Notes: a model not told the origin generated them from the letters alone. 64,000 nucleotides of DNA from Onchidella celtica (GCA_963931925.1 OZ007579.1:32942019-33006018), one strand, 5' to 3'. Shown: positions 36,233-48,307, counted from the first letter of the stretch. A program made the numbers and translations.

Positions 36233-36475
36233 TGTCGCGATATGGGTTAGATGGGGATAATTCGACTGACACTCTTTCGAGGTCCGCTCCCACAATCGAC
36301 GAACACACACAAAAAAATACTTGCACTCTAAAAACTAAATAAATCAATTGCTTTGATCTTTTAGCAGAACTGTAGGGCAGTTTAATTACAGGAATTAATG
36401 TATCAAATATATTTATAAATATAAATATCAATTCAAAGGCAACTGAATCTACTAATGAAACTACAGCTTTCTATA
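36233..36475 (-). mobile_element. 3' part of the split LTR, reversed
   Basis: Read on the minus strand it begins at TATAGAAAGCTGT, exactly where the LTR at 22986-23997 stops, and ends ATCGCGACA. It is almost identical to the last 240 bp of the LTR in the Ginger2-like element (46451-46690). With its partner it makes a full LTR of about 1.24 kb. Confidence 0.88.
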
Positions 36476-36610
36476 ACAGTTCGTCCATCAGGTATGATGA
36501 TGACCTTAACAACACCAGAGGAATAAAGAACAGAAATTGTTGAGAATTTCAACACATGGACAATAAAGAGAACTAAAGGACACAGAGAACAGAATGGAAA
36601 GACTGTTCTT

Positions 36611-38550
36611 TCATGACTTATGGCTTCTCATGTGACTGATAAGTCCTATTTTTGCCCTGCAGACCCTTCCGCATAAATGACAAGAGTGCTCCGTTGGTTC
36701 AGTACCACTGGGCCTTTTCTTGCGCCGTTCTCTTTTTTTGATAGCCTGCTGGACTCTGTCAGCTTCCCATGCTTTGCTGCCTCTGGTAAGGGCCGCCCTC
36801 CAATTTGCACGATCAAGCGAGAGCTTTTCCCACTCACTCACATCAATGGCAAAGGCCTTCAGTGATTGCTTGAGAGTGTCTTTGTAACGTCTCTTTGGGG
36901 CCCCAACATTCCTCGTTCCATTGGAGAGCTCAGAGAAGAAGATTTGCTTAGGGAGTCTGGAGTCGGGCATTCTGACAACATGTCCTGCCCAACGTAGCTG
37001 AATTTTTTTCAGGTGGCAGAAGATGCTCAATTCCTTGGCACGATTGAGGACCTCAGTGTCTGGAATTTTATCCTACCATTTGATCCTTAGGATCTTTCTA
37101 AGGCAGGCCAGATGAAAGTGATTTGGCTTTCTGGCATGCGATTGGTACACTGTCCAGGTTTCAGCCCCATAGAGTAGGGTGGGAAGGACCACAGCATTGT
37201 ACACTTTCAGCTTAGTGTCTGTGCGAATGCCGGCAACATCCCATACTCTCTTTCGAAGCCGGCCAAATGCAGAGCTGGCTTTGCTGATTCTTGAGAGAAT
37301 TTCAGTATCAACACGAGCCGTGGAAGACAGTGTACTGCCAAGATAGGTGAAGTTCTCCGACACCTTCAGAAGACTGTCATGGACTTTGATATTTGGGGTC
37401 ACAGGATACTTGTCGTCTGGAGTAGGCTGATGGAGCACTTCCGTCTTCTTTGTGCTTATTGTGAGGCCAAAGTTGTCACAGGCACTAGAGAACTTATCAA
37501 CACAGTTTTGCATGCTATCCTCATCGTGTGCCAGAAGTGCACAATCATCAGCAAATAGTAGGTCACAGACTTGAGTACTTTTGGTTTTGGTTTTTGCCTG
37601 AAGTCTCCTGAGTTTGAATAGACTGCCATCAGTTCGGTACTTGATGCTTACCCCTTGAGGAGGAGAGCTAAAGGCTTCTTGTAGCATTGCAGAGAACATG
37701 ATGCTGAACAGAGTTGGGACTAAGAAACAACCCTGTTTTACCTCATTTGTGACAGCAAAGGGCTCTGAAACACTGCCGTTGCTTTTGACTGCAGCTTGCA
37801 TGCCATCATGAAACTGGCGCACTATTGTGACGAATTCGGGTGGACACCCAAACTTCGCCAAGATTTTCCAGAGACCTTCACGACACACTGTGTCAAATGC
37901 TTTTGTGAGGTCAACAAATGTGATATACAGCGCTTTATTTTGTTCCATGCATTTTTCCTGAATCTGTCTGGCAGCAAAAATCATATCCGCCGTTCCCCTT
38001 TCTTTACGAAAGCCACATTGGCTCTCGGGAAGCAAGTCATTTGACGAGAGGTGATCAAGAAGGCGATTCAGAAGCATTCTTGCCAATATTTTGCCAGCAA
38101 TTGAAAGTAGAGAGATTCCCCGATGGTTGTCACAGACTTGGCTGTCCCCTTTGTTTTTGTACAGATGGATGATTGAAGCATCTTTGAAGTCCTGTGGCAG
38201 CTTCCCTGCTTTCAACATATGATTGAACAACTCGGTCAACCTTTCAATAAGCTTTTCTCCACCGAAGGCATACACCTCAGCAGGAATTGAATCCACGCCT
38301 GGTGATTTGTTAAAGGACATCTGATTTGTGGTAGTTCGGGTCTCATTTGCTGTGAATGGCTTGGCAAGAGCTGCATTAATAGGAGTCTGAGTGCCACTAT
38401 GTCCAGGTTGTACCTGCTGAGCTCAATGGCAATAAGTGCAGTGCGTCTTTCCGGGTTGTTTGAGTTGTCCTGTAGTGTGCGTATATTCCAGGCTCCTAGC
38501 CTGAGTAAGCTGAATTTCTTTTTGTTTCGACCGCAAAAAGGGATCCCCAC
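36611..38550 (-). pseudogene. Broken EN-RT gene of non-LTR copy 2
   Basis: The endonuclease start is present and then jumps at 38387-38391 to sequence just before the reverse transcriptase. The missing piece corresponds to copy 1 positions 25080-26367 and shifts the frame. The RT part (38320 down) is otherwise like copy 1, with only about six residue changes over 415 codons, until a CAG to TAG change at 37075-37073. The zinc-finger C-terminus is still encoded beyond it. It cannot make a functional protein. Confidence 0.9.
38387..38391 (-). other. Deletion junction with 5-bp microhomology
   Basis: CTGAG (CTCAG on the element's strand) occurs once here. In copy 1 CTCAG flanks both ends of the missing 1,288 bp (25080-25084 and 26368-26372), so the deletion used a short direct repeat. 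Confidence 0.85.
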
Positions 38551-39433
38551 TGGTCGCGGTATACCAGTCAGGGTGATGTGAAGTGGGCTTTCTTTAGGGC
38601 ACCTTTTCTAGCCCCTTCCTCAGTTGAGGTGAGCAGTGCTATCCTTAAATAAGGCTGCTCAGCTACTGTGGGTGCTGCCTCCCCACGCCTCCACTTCAAT
38701 CGACGATGAAGCGACCATAGCCCACAGCCACCAACGTGTAGGTCTGTGCTAACAGCTTCCAGTCTATCCAAACCTGCTGCCACCGCACTCGCCCATCGCC
38801 GTTGGAATTTTGAGAGGAAAGAAGACGAGACAAAGATGAAAGAAGACGAGGTGAGTGTTAAGACTGGCGCAAAGAATTTGTTTTTAGTGAGAAAGAGCTG
38901 CGCAAACATCAGACTCACTCTCTCGCCTGGACACAACTTATCCAAGTGGCAAGACAGGGTCAAGACGACTGGAAATGTATCCAGGTGCAGGAGGATGCCA
39001 GAGGGACAGTCATATTGCCTGACCGGCTGCCTGTAGGCTACTCCACAGCCTTGCAGTCCCAACTGACTAGGGTGAAAGACCCAAACCAAAGAACACCAAT
39101 ACTGGTGAATGCTCTGTGTCACGATATCCAGGCCAGAGTGACGGTATATTGCCATCTGCCCTATCAATCAACCACTGGCCTGCTGCCGCCAGCTTCGAAG
39201 CTGCGTCCGGGAAGTTTGCTCAATTCTTCGTCTGTGATTTAGGCAAACAAGCCTATGACCACACCGCTACCGGGGGCCAATATGAAGGACTCAAGTACTG
39301 AGGGTCACATTGTGCCCTAGCATGTGGCCGTTGGGTTAGATGAAACCTCCTCCGCCCTGGCCGTTTGCACCGACAGGTGCACGCCCACTGATACCATGCT
39401 AGCGTACCAGTTCATGAAACAGGTAATTCATGA

Positions 39434-39445
39434 AATATTGATAAT
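39434..39445 (-). repeat. Target duplication half beside the 5' end of non-LTR copy 2
   Basis: AATATTGATAAT is the reverse complement of ATTATCAATATT at 28289-28300, which lies beside the 3' end of copy 1. Confidence 0.75.
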
Positions 39446-42304
39446 AGTGATAACATTTTCACATATAGTCGTCTTTACACGTGCCCGTTATACAGAGGAC
39501 ACTGAATGGAAACAAGTGAACAACGTCGTAAATCTATTATCTTCTCCTTGCATCATTTCTAAAAATAGAATTTTAGCGTCACACCGGAGACACAGGATAC
39601 CGAGACGAATCAATTCGACATTTTCCGCCCGTCGACTTGTGCGCGTATCAGCCATGTCCACAATGCAACTTCGCACCATACACTTTCATAATTGAACGAA
39701 GAAGTGTAGTACTCAACTTATTTATACGCGCACAGTTTGTGGACATAATAGTGGGAGTCGGTATAGTCGGTTACACCCTGTGTCTCGGGTCATACATCAC
39801 CACAACGCGGCAATGCTTGTCTTGATCAGTTTAGACCCCGTGCACAAAATATGGACGGATCTGTCTGTTTTGATACATTAGTAAAGCTGACGTTTATAAC
39901 CATTATAGTAATCAAATGATTACACACTGAAAAGGTCTGTCAGTTCTGGCAGACAAGTAGAGCTGACAAAAGAATAAATAAGGTTGCAGTTTCAAAACCC
40001 AGTTAAAATCTTTTATGCCGCACAGTTGTGTATTAAGTTCCTAATTCAGTAATGGGTAGTATCACCAAATACGGTCACATTCTTATGGTGACTCAAAATG
40101 GCAACTTTAGGAGTGCCTGTGCGCTCTGAGGGAGAGGGGGAGGGGTGGAGAGGGGCGGTGGTTAAAGACCCCCTTGCGAGTTGAATGAGTTAAAATCAGT
40201 GAGATCAACATTGATGTACCCAGGAACTGTGTTTTAACTTATGTTGGAAATTTTTGTACAGCCTCACTTTTCACATTAAACCGTATGGAACTGATTTTAT
40301 GTTCACCCGACTGCAGCCTGATTTTTTTTCTTCAGTTTTACTTTATGGCGCTTTGTTAAAAAAAAAAAAAAATCATAATTAGAACAGCAATTCAAGAACC
40401 CTTTTCTACATTACTAAACTGTGCGAAGTACTAGAGTTTGTGATCACGTTGAACAGGAAACGATTGGTGAATAACTCGATGTACAATGTTGCGCGCACTA
40501 AAGTACACATATCGGGACTTTAATTCTTGTTCCAACTTCACTTTTTGCACAACCGAGAAATTCGACGTCATACATTTGCGGCTTTAGTTTAAGCAGATAG
40601 AATCAATCGGAGCGGTGGAACAGCCTGATAAGTGCCACAACGCATTTTAAACCATTGTCTAAGTGCACATTTGTTATACCACTTCTACATAATAAAAGAT
40701 CCCTAGTTTTATTTTTCTTCAGAGAATGGACATAGAGCAAGCAAGAACAACGGTTGCGATATATTAATTCTTTTGATTGTTTGTGTCATTAAAAATATCC
40801 AACAACAGTCGAACAACCCGCTTGAACGGAAATTGAATCTGGGATGGTCGCCCCTTTCTCAAAGGCTCTAACCGTTGGGCAACTGAACCAGTTTATTCTT
40901 CTTGATCCAGCGCATCTCTCTTTGTAAAGAATCATGCTGACGTCGAGGATGCACGGCTGCAATTTCTATAGAACCCCGGAATTTGTATTTCAACTACCTC
41001 ACCCTTGTAATATAATGTACGAGCTATCAGTGCATTCCTATAATACGTCCTACCACCCCGTCCATTTGGATGTCATAGAACCAAGGGCCAAAAACTGTCG
41101 TAAATACACGGTTTTACCCAAGGCAACGAAACTAACAGATAAGCCTTCTGTGAAAGAAATCTTGTCAGTTGTCAATATCCGTAGTTTGTTTTTCCATGAC
41201 GCCGGAACTGAAACTTAACATTTGATTGGATGAGAAATTTAGACTTAAAGATTCTATGTCACGCCACAGGATATCATGTGCAACCAGGTAGGAATCAACG
41301 TCGGACGGTTCTACATCTCACTAAAATGTAAGTGTTTACTGCTACCTAATCTCTACAATAAACTGAGGTTTTATTCACCTGTTCTTTAAAAGCAAACTCT
41401 TCCTTTTTGTGTTTGATTTGTTTGGTTTTTGTCAGCGTTTGCTTTGGTGGTGGGTGATCTATTTAATTAACTTTTTTATCACCTTTTTCCTCGTCATTTT
41501 TATCGATAACTCGTTCACCTGAGCTCAGCCAATGCTAAGTCATTCGGAGAGTCAAGTCACTTGCAGAGTATATAGGTTAACAGAATTAACTGTGTCTTTC
41601 CATTTCTATCAGCAATTAAAAAGACATGGAAAACGAAAGGAGCCGATCAAAAGGCTGCGGATGCTGTGGAACACCGATAAAACCAGCGAAATAAAATCTA
41701 GCAAATTCGAGCAACTCACTGACTTAATATTCAATTTGTGACTCCAGGTGCGACTCTTGGTATCTCATGACGTATCTCAGATGGATAGAGCTATAATTTC
41801 GGTCAATGAAGGAAAGCAACTATATGAAAGGACCTGTAAGGGCATGTCGAGTGTACGAGGTATGAATGAAAATTCTGCAAATAACATTGCAAAGCCAGCC
41901 AGATTATTATTGTTTAGGTAAAAAGAGGTCAGAAAACATTGTGCTCTGCTGATGGAGTCCCCGATAATGTTGAATGTATTTGTTACTACACCTAAGATAA
42001 TGTCAATTCAGAAGACTTTTTTTTTATATTCATTAAAAAGAAATTATCATGTTCCTTCTGAAATACTGTCATTTAAGCATCTTCCACCACTAATTCTTCT
42101 ATCACCATCTCAGAGCAACAGGGTTTGAAATGGGATAGAAGGAACTTAAGGATGAATATAATTTTACTTTAGATTTCAAAATCGTTATCATTTTCACATG
42201 GAATGAGCCCCAAGAAAAAGAAAACTGCCATTAGTTTTACATATTGAAACAAAATCCTGAAATCTTGAATGCCAAATCTGCACCGGAGCAAGAGAACAAA
42301 TTTA
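39446..42304. other. No gene seen
   Basis: Intergenic, AT-rich, with short broken frames (longest 123 codons at 39324-39695, partly inside the element; no domain). No repeat boundary was recognised. Confidence 0.5.
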
Positions 42305-42309
42305 CCTTA

Positions 42310-43754
42310 TGTCATGGTTTGGGTGTACTAGAATTGCCGTGCTGGGTCACGACTTGCAAGGAGTGATTTTTCACGGTCTCGTTGATTATAACCAGCGTAA
42401 TTTGTCCTTGAACTGTTCTCGTGAACAGTTTGTATTTGAAACACTTTTTCTTAGAGATGGAAAGAAAGTGGGGCGAGATAGAATAAATGTATAAGTTAGG
42501 AGTGACAGTGCAATTCTCGACCCTGTGATTTTGATGAACACTTAGAAGGGAAGAGAAGGGGCGAATAAGGATAGATAGTTTAAGACGCTTAGTCGCGTTC
42601 AGAAATTCGTACATAAAATGTAGAAAGCACGAGGGTTTAAAGATTTCAGTAATTGTTTTGACATTTTAAATTGACCTTGTCTGTTTTAGTACAAGGCCGT
42701 GACCAACTCCCACGTAGAATATATTAATACTGCGAGATGAGCTCGCATGGATGCACCAATCAAATCTAGGGATTTGGACGGTAATTTGCAGGTGGCTGCA
42801 CAGTATAAAAGTGTAGCCATACCTATGTCCATTACTCCATACAGAAAACTCCAATCTGTGCAGGCGTCGGCACGATTCTGCCTGAAGAATCCTAAGTCTG
42901 TTCGATGTCATGTCTAGTCCACTATAGACATCTGAGAGGAAGCCATATGCTTGAATGAGATATGCCCACTGCTATTGTCCATCGCTCCCTGGTTTTCTAA
43001 CACCAGGGACCAAGCGTAAGTGTTTGTCCATTGATGACTCAACAATGAACGAGGAGCTGAACATAAGTTATCCACTAGGACAGGATTGCCGCATATACTA
43101 GGAATGCTACCCAAGACTGCAAGACAAAGATTTATATTGACTTGCAATTAGTATGAATGTATGGCATACACATCTGTGAATTGGGATTGATTTGTCTGGA
43201 TGAGGCTGGGAATTGCCAGCCCATCCTAGAGTAGATATCTAGACTTAACTACGTCAGTCTATATTGACGAGCTCGATCCATTATAAGCGGTAGGCACAAA
43301 TAGCTGAGATGACATCGTCGCCAGAGCCCATATTAGTATATTGATTGATATATAGTAGGCAGACCAGATCTGAGAGATATATAATCAGTACTTAAATTGT
43401 TAGTGAGTCAGAATTATCATAATATTATAGGAATCTAGAGAAGACTTCGAGTGACATATTATTGAATTTAGATTTGATGCTGCTGATGTTGTATTTACTA
43501 TGTAATAGATCTAGACAAAATTGTTAGGGTAATTAATGTAATTAAATTTGTGGCCCTGCAGGTCTGTTTATGAAACTTATTCAGATTGTTCTTAGTGTGT
43601 GGCATGGTACGAAAGATTGAATATTAAATACCTCTCGATTTAAATGCAGTCATAACACCATCATTGAGAAGACCCTCTTCATAACAGCTAGAGGGGACTT
43701 TAGTCCAGAACCTTAACACTGGAGGGCACTATCACTCAGTCCAGATTCGTAACA
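42310..43754 (+). mobile_element. Solo LTR with intact 5-bp target duplication
   Basis: TGTCATGG... to ...TTCGTAACA, 1,445 bp, bordered by CCTTA at 42305-42309 and CCTTA at 43755-43759. No primer site or coding follows, so this is a solo LTR left by LTR-LTR recombination. CAGTATAAAAGTG near 42799 is a likely TATA box. It is a diverged member of the same family as the LTRs at 22986, 46451 and 61908. Confidence 0.88.
42800..42808 (+). promoter_or_regulatory. TATA box of the solo LTR
   Basis: A GTATAAAAG motif lies about a third of the way into the LTR. The related LTRs have TATTTAAA at the matching place, as expected for a U3 promoter. Confidence 0.45.
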
Positions 43755-43759
43755 CCTTA

Positions 43760-45171
43760 AGCTAGGACCAAACACAAGCACAGAAGCTGTCCTCGAATGT
43801 GTGGCGTGTAATAGCTGTCGTCTGTCACTGCACAATATTTTAACAACGTGAATTTCATGCCTATCTGGTGAGGGCACTGTGCCTGTGGATCCATAAAGGA
43901 ATTAGCTTTTGGCGCAGACCCGCAGCGCATTTTGTCCTTCCCCGGGGGGAACTGAAACATTTTTACAAAATTCAAACTGGAACTATAGGAAACTTTTCTC
44001 GAAACTGTATACCTAAAAATATTTTATACAAGCCTTTCTTCGTTCGTTTTTTATCTGTGGAACTTTTTGAATTGATCAAGCACTGAGAATCAAGCTACAA
44101 TAAGGTACCAAAAAAGCGTGAACAGCCCCACCTTTCCTGTCATAGCGACACGTCTTATGATAAGAATGTCTGATCTGATATAACCGTGCCGTAATAATGT
44201 TTTCTCAATGTTCTACCACTCCTACCAATAATGTGTAGTGCTGTTTGTTTTTTCTTTTATGGGGGGGGGGGGGGCTCAGATTGAAATGCTGTTTGCAATG
44301 TATTTATTTTGTGCATTACTCATTGTATACTAATAAATTGATACTTATATCTGAAGTATAACTATATACTTAAGCGAACACATAAAAATGATCTTCATAA
44401 TTAGATATGGAGTAGTGGAGTCCAAGGAGAATAATCAGAAAGATTATGAATAAGTGTGTGCCATAAGATGACGTTGCTAAACAAGTGCGTAACGATATAG
44501 CTGTCCATAAGGACTGTCCCGGGGATCGGACTCCTGAGGTCTTTTATACCCCAGAACTGTCAACTATTGAACTCTGTGTTGTCGGCTGTTCTCGAACCTT
44601 TCAGGTCTTCTCATTATCAGCTGACAAGTTTTACAGTTCAGTGTTTAAGCAGCTGGTGTAATGAGAATTAAAAAAAAAAGTGACATAAACAATATAAACC
44701 AAGGCAATTAACAATAAACTAAATAGATAAGTAGATAATTAGATAGATAAATAACTAGATACATAAATACATAGTAAGGTAAAGAAAAGAAAAAAAAATA
44801 TATATAGAGGAGGAAGCCACAAGTGATGCCAGAATGTAATCCATTATTAACGGTCACTGTTAATACTTTCTAACCAAATAATGATAATACAGTATCAGCA
44901 GTAACATAATAATAGTAGTCTATGAGTGTACAGCTGTTTGTTTTTTCTATCCTCTTGTGCCATTAAGCGTCGAGAGGAGGTGCAGCCAAAGAACTTTCAG
45001 CGCGCGCGCAGTTTCCCCCTCTCTATCGTTAGCAGAGCATGGGACCATAGAGAGGCGAGGCGGACATTTTGAGAAGGGTGGGGCCCGCTGTTCACACCAC
45101 GCGCCGATTGAGAAAAATACTACTGCATGATCACGATAAGTTCGTCGAGGCTTCCCCCGTTTAGTAGTGTG
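43760..45171. other. No gene seen
   Basis: AT-rich, with a 13-G run at about 44261-44274 and ATAG/AAAT-like short repeats at 44720-44810. No coding sequence was recognised. Confidence 0.5.
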
Positions 45172-45175
45172 TATC
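45172..45175. repeat. 4-bp target duplication (left) of the Ginger2-like element
   Basis: TATC directly precedes TGTTACAG; the matching TATC is at 48953-48956. Four-base duplications and TGT...ACA ends are characteristic of Ginger transposons. Confidence 0.8.
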
Positions 45176-45310
45176 TGTTACAGTCAGACCGTGAAATCAG
45201 TCATTTCGTGAAATGCCTAAAAACTTTAGCCATTTCATGAAATGACTGTGAGGGTCAGTCACTTCATGAAATGGCTAAAATTTCTAGTCATTTCATGAAA
45301 TGACTGAAAT
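45176..45310 (+). repeat. Left terminal inverted repeat of the Ginger2-like element
   Basis: 135 bp starting TGTTACAGTCAGACCGTG. It contains 14-bp near-palindromes of the form CATTTCATGAAATG starting at 45202, 45231, 45260 and 45289, exactly 29 bp apart. A fifth lies just outside the matched repeat at 45322. These are plausible transposase-binding sites. Confidence 0.9.
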
Positions 45311-45689
45311 TGATGTCCAGGCATTTCATGAAATGACTGAATGTCTTCTTCGTGTTTTATTTAAAGTTATATGTTAGCTGTTTAGATCTATGTGTTATTT
45401 GTTGGGTAAGTTGCAGAATTGATAGTAAATAATAAAATGATATAAAATATACCTTTAAGCCATACTGCCGTTGCTTTTCTAGTCAATATTCCAGAGCATC
45501 CATAGTATCAGCATTATAATCCAAATATCCTGTGCAAAGTTCTTTATACTCCATTGAAAGCTGTTGAAGCATTGTCACTTTAAAAGTCTCTTAAATAGAA
45601 TTTAAAACTGATGACTGTAACTTTAAAAACTTCTAAAATCAATGTTAAAATGTTAAAATCAATATAAAAAATGTTATATTTCACATCTC

Positions 45690-46450
45690 TTATTTGTTAG
45701 AACAGCTCAAACTGCTGTGGCACCGACTGTTGCAGAGAAGTTGCGCTTTAAAACATTTGCATCTCTTAGTTTGACATTTAGAATGGCCATTGCAAGAGCA
45801 TTTCACAAAACTTTGTCCTCCACTGATCGACGTCTGAATCACAGCATGTCTTAGAGAAATCGCATTGTCCTGGTTGATGTCATTCTCGAATAAAAGCCGT
45901 TCAGGACAAATGTCAAATTGATTACGGGAATATTTGCCTTTAAGAATACCACTCTTTGTGGCTATTCTGTAGTTATTGCTGTCATCACGACTTACAATGA
46001 TACCAAGAATATTTCGCGGATCACCACGTCCTCGATCAACTAGTGGAATTGGCACAGCAACATTGTCTCCTATTTCACCAGCAACAAGTTCAATTCTGCT
46101 TCGCTTTACCATTCGTTCCGCCTGAACAATTTGTGACGCAGAAGCATCTGGTCGTTGGTTGACAATGTCAGCTTGTCGTTGATCAAGTTGATCAGTTGGA
46201 TGAGGCAGGTTTGCCGGTGATGTTTCCTCAGGCGGTTGGTCGTTAATCGATGCTAGCAGTTCTGACTCGTTACTTCTAGGTGGTGTTTCTTCAGATTGTG
46301 TCGTTTCTGGTGGAGCGAGAGTTGCGAGCAAATCATGTTCTGTTTCTAGTCGGCTAATCACCTCAGCTGGTAGCGATGTTGATGTTAGTCCTACCCGAGC
46401 GTTGGTCCCAAACATTGCAGCATACGGGCTTCTGTTGATTCCAGCATGGT
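45690..46450 (-). pseudogene. C-terminal part of Ginger2-like transposase
   Basis: Reading from 46450 down, the protein opens at NHAGINRSPYAAMFGTNARV, the conserved segment after the integrase core in KRBA2/Ginger2-type proteins. It continues through an acidic Pro/Ser-rich linker to a cysteine-rich end, CSCNGHSKCQTKRCKCFKA and CNSRCH, and a stop at 45690. The open frame continues upstream to 46526, but those codons belong to the inserted LTR. The catalytic core is absent. Confidence 0.85.
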
Positions 46451-47660
46451 TGTCGCGATGTGGGTTAGATGGGGAGAATTCGACTGACACTCTTTCGAGG
46501 CCCGCTCCCACAATCGACGAACACACAAAAAAAATACTTGCACTCTAAAAACTAAATAAATCAATTGCTTTGATTTTTAGCAGAACTGTAGGGCAGTTTA
46601 ATTACAGGAATTAATGTAACAAATATAATTATAAATATAAATATCAATTCAAAGGCAACTGAATCTAACTAATGAAACTACAGCTTTCTATAAAGACTAA
46701 CTTATTCACTCTAACTACTTGCAGGTCATATGAGTTATATGCCAAATAGAATCCGCGCACGTGGCGACGGATATAACAGTTTAAATTCTATTAATTCAAT
46801 GAGACATGTTATGATATGGACATTTCCTCTAGACACGCCATGGAGAATGCTTGTACAACCATGCGTTGTCTGGCGGTAGCTCTGAAACTGTCTTCAAAAG
46901 TAAGTAGAACGGTTCACTTTCATCATTACAAATTAGTATGAACTCTCACCATTAGGCCCTCACTGGGAGTGAGAGCGCTGGATGTAAACGCTGTGGGTTC
47001 ATATCAAACCAAGTAGCTTAGGCTCTGGAGCTTTAAAACATCACGCTCCTCACAATATGGACTGCTCAACTGCGTCTCTATGTCTCTCATCTGGCTGAGG
47101 ACTATCGCCGTCCACCTCGTAAATGGATTGTCTACATGTGGCCTCTATCTAAGCTCTGCACGGGTTTAAATACTAAAGCTATGTCTCGACCTTCCGTCCA
47201 GATTCATACATTTGATTGGTGCAGTCGCTTCAGCTCAGCCTGCAATATTAATTTATGCTTGTCATGGCCTTGCGCCAAAATCAAGGTCAATTTTACGGTC
47301 TAGACAAAATTTAAAATGCGAAACATTAACTACTAAAATCTTCAAACCCCGTGCTTTCTACTCTTATGCACGAATTTCCGAACGCCAACTAAGCGTCTAA
47401 ATAAACTACCTTTACTCGCCCCTTATCTATGTTAATCAAAATCACGGGGTCGAGAACTGCTCTGTCATTCCTAGCTATACATTTATCCCGTCTCGCCCCT
47501 CCCTCTCTCCATCTATCAGAGAAAAGGTGTTTCAAAACAAACTGTTCACGAGAACAGCTCAAGGACAAATTACGCTGGTTATAATCAACAAGATCGTAAA
47601 AATTAACTCACTGACGTCGTGACCTAGCACGGCATTTATGATCCTAATGTGATCATGACA
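46451..47660 (-). mobile_element. LTR nested in the Ginger2-like transposase gene
   Basis: On the minus strand it runs from TGTCATGATCAC (47660 down) to ATCGCGACA (46451), 1,210 bp. It matches the split LTR (22986-23997 plus 36233-36462) over its length. Its flanks (ACATG and ACCAT on its strand) do not form a clean 5-bp duplication. Host sequence for the integrase core is missing at this point. Confidence 0.85.
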
Positions 47661-48182
47661 CATGTTGTGGCTCATGGATTGCATGTCGATCAGATCAATC
47701 TGTCCTCTGGACGCAAACTCCGTTGTCAGTATTGGTTTCACAACTACTCCCTTGGTCATTGGACGTTTTCTCTTTTTCTGGCATTCTTGGCACAATGATT
47801 TGAATAGTTCGACATCATCCCTCAGAATGTTAGCATACTTCAATGACAATTCCTTCATCATTCTATCTCTACCGCCATGACCAGTTGCAACATGGGCTTT
47901 CCTAATGATGTCAAATGTGTCCTCTATGCATGCGTAGTAGACTGGAAGTTCGTCGGATGTCTGGCGTTCCTTAATAAGTTTCTGAACATCACCACATTCA
48001 AGAATTTCATACCTGTTGAGAAGGTAATATTCATGGCCGGACTTTGTTTTGGAGGATTCACTGGCAGCCTTGATCTCTTCAATTATGTTGTAGTAAACAT
48101 CTTTTGGAATGAGATATTTCTGACACTTTTCATATTTCTCATGCAAGTCATTTCTAAATCTCAGCTCAACACTGTCCGTCAT
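47661..48182 (-). pseudogene. N-terminal part of Ginger2-like transposase
   Basis: It starts at ATG 48182. About 100 residues of N-terminal domain (CGDVQKLIKERQTSDELPVYY) are followed by an integrase zinc-binding module with AHVATGHGGRDRMMKEL and CQECQKKRKRP. The start of the DDE core follows, with the first catalytic Asp within QIDLIDMQS. It then runs into the LTR at 47660. The second Asp and the Glu of the core are not found anywhere in the element. Confidence 0.85.
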
Positions 48183-48304
48183 TTTTATTGTATTTTTTGT
48201 TGTAATTCACAAAATAACAGCAAGAACAGAATGTTTCAACACACGTTCAAGTATTCGAGCTGTGACTGATTCAGTGTGTTCAGTGTTCAGTGTGTCACTA
48301 CAAT

Positions 48305-48307
<3 letters not shown>

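Larger units (their letters stand above)
36476..39433 (-). mobile_element. EN-RT non-LTR retrotransposon, copy 2 (inverted, shortened)
   Basis: It is near-identical to copy 1 in reverse. Its 5' end (39433 downward) has nine bases, TCATGAATT, that copy 1 lacks, then joins the shared ACCTGTTTCATGAACTGG. It carries an internal deletion of about 1,288 bp and one nonsense codon. Its 3' flank is the LTR, while its 5' flank duplicates the 3' flank of copy 1. Confidence 0.9.

Noticed and set aside
45202-45335. CRISPR-like regular spacing of repeats
   Set aside because: The units are short palindromes inside a eukaryotic transposon's inverted repeat, mirrored at the other end; no spacers and no cas genes.
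46451-46526. N-terminal extension of the Ginger2-like C-part
   Set aside because: Those codons come from the inserted LTR; the same peptide is encoded by the LTR fragment at 36.2-36.4 kb.
46446-47665. Target duplication of the LTR inside the Ginger2-like element
   Set aside because: The flanks ACATG and ACCAT agree only with an offset, so no clean 5-bp duplication can be claimed.
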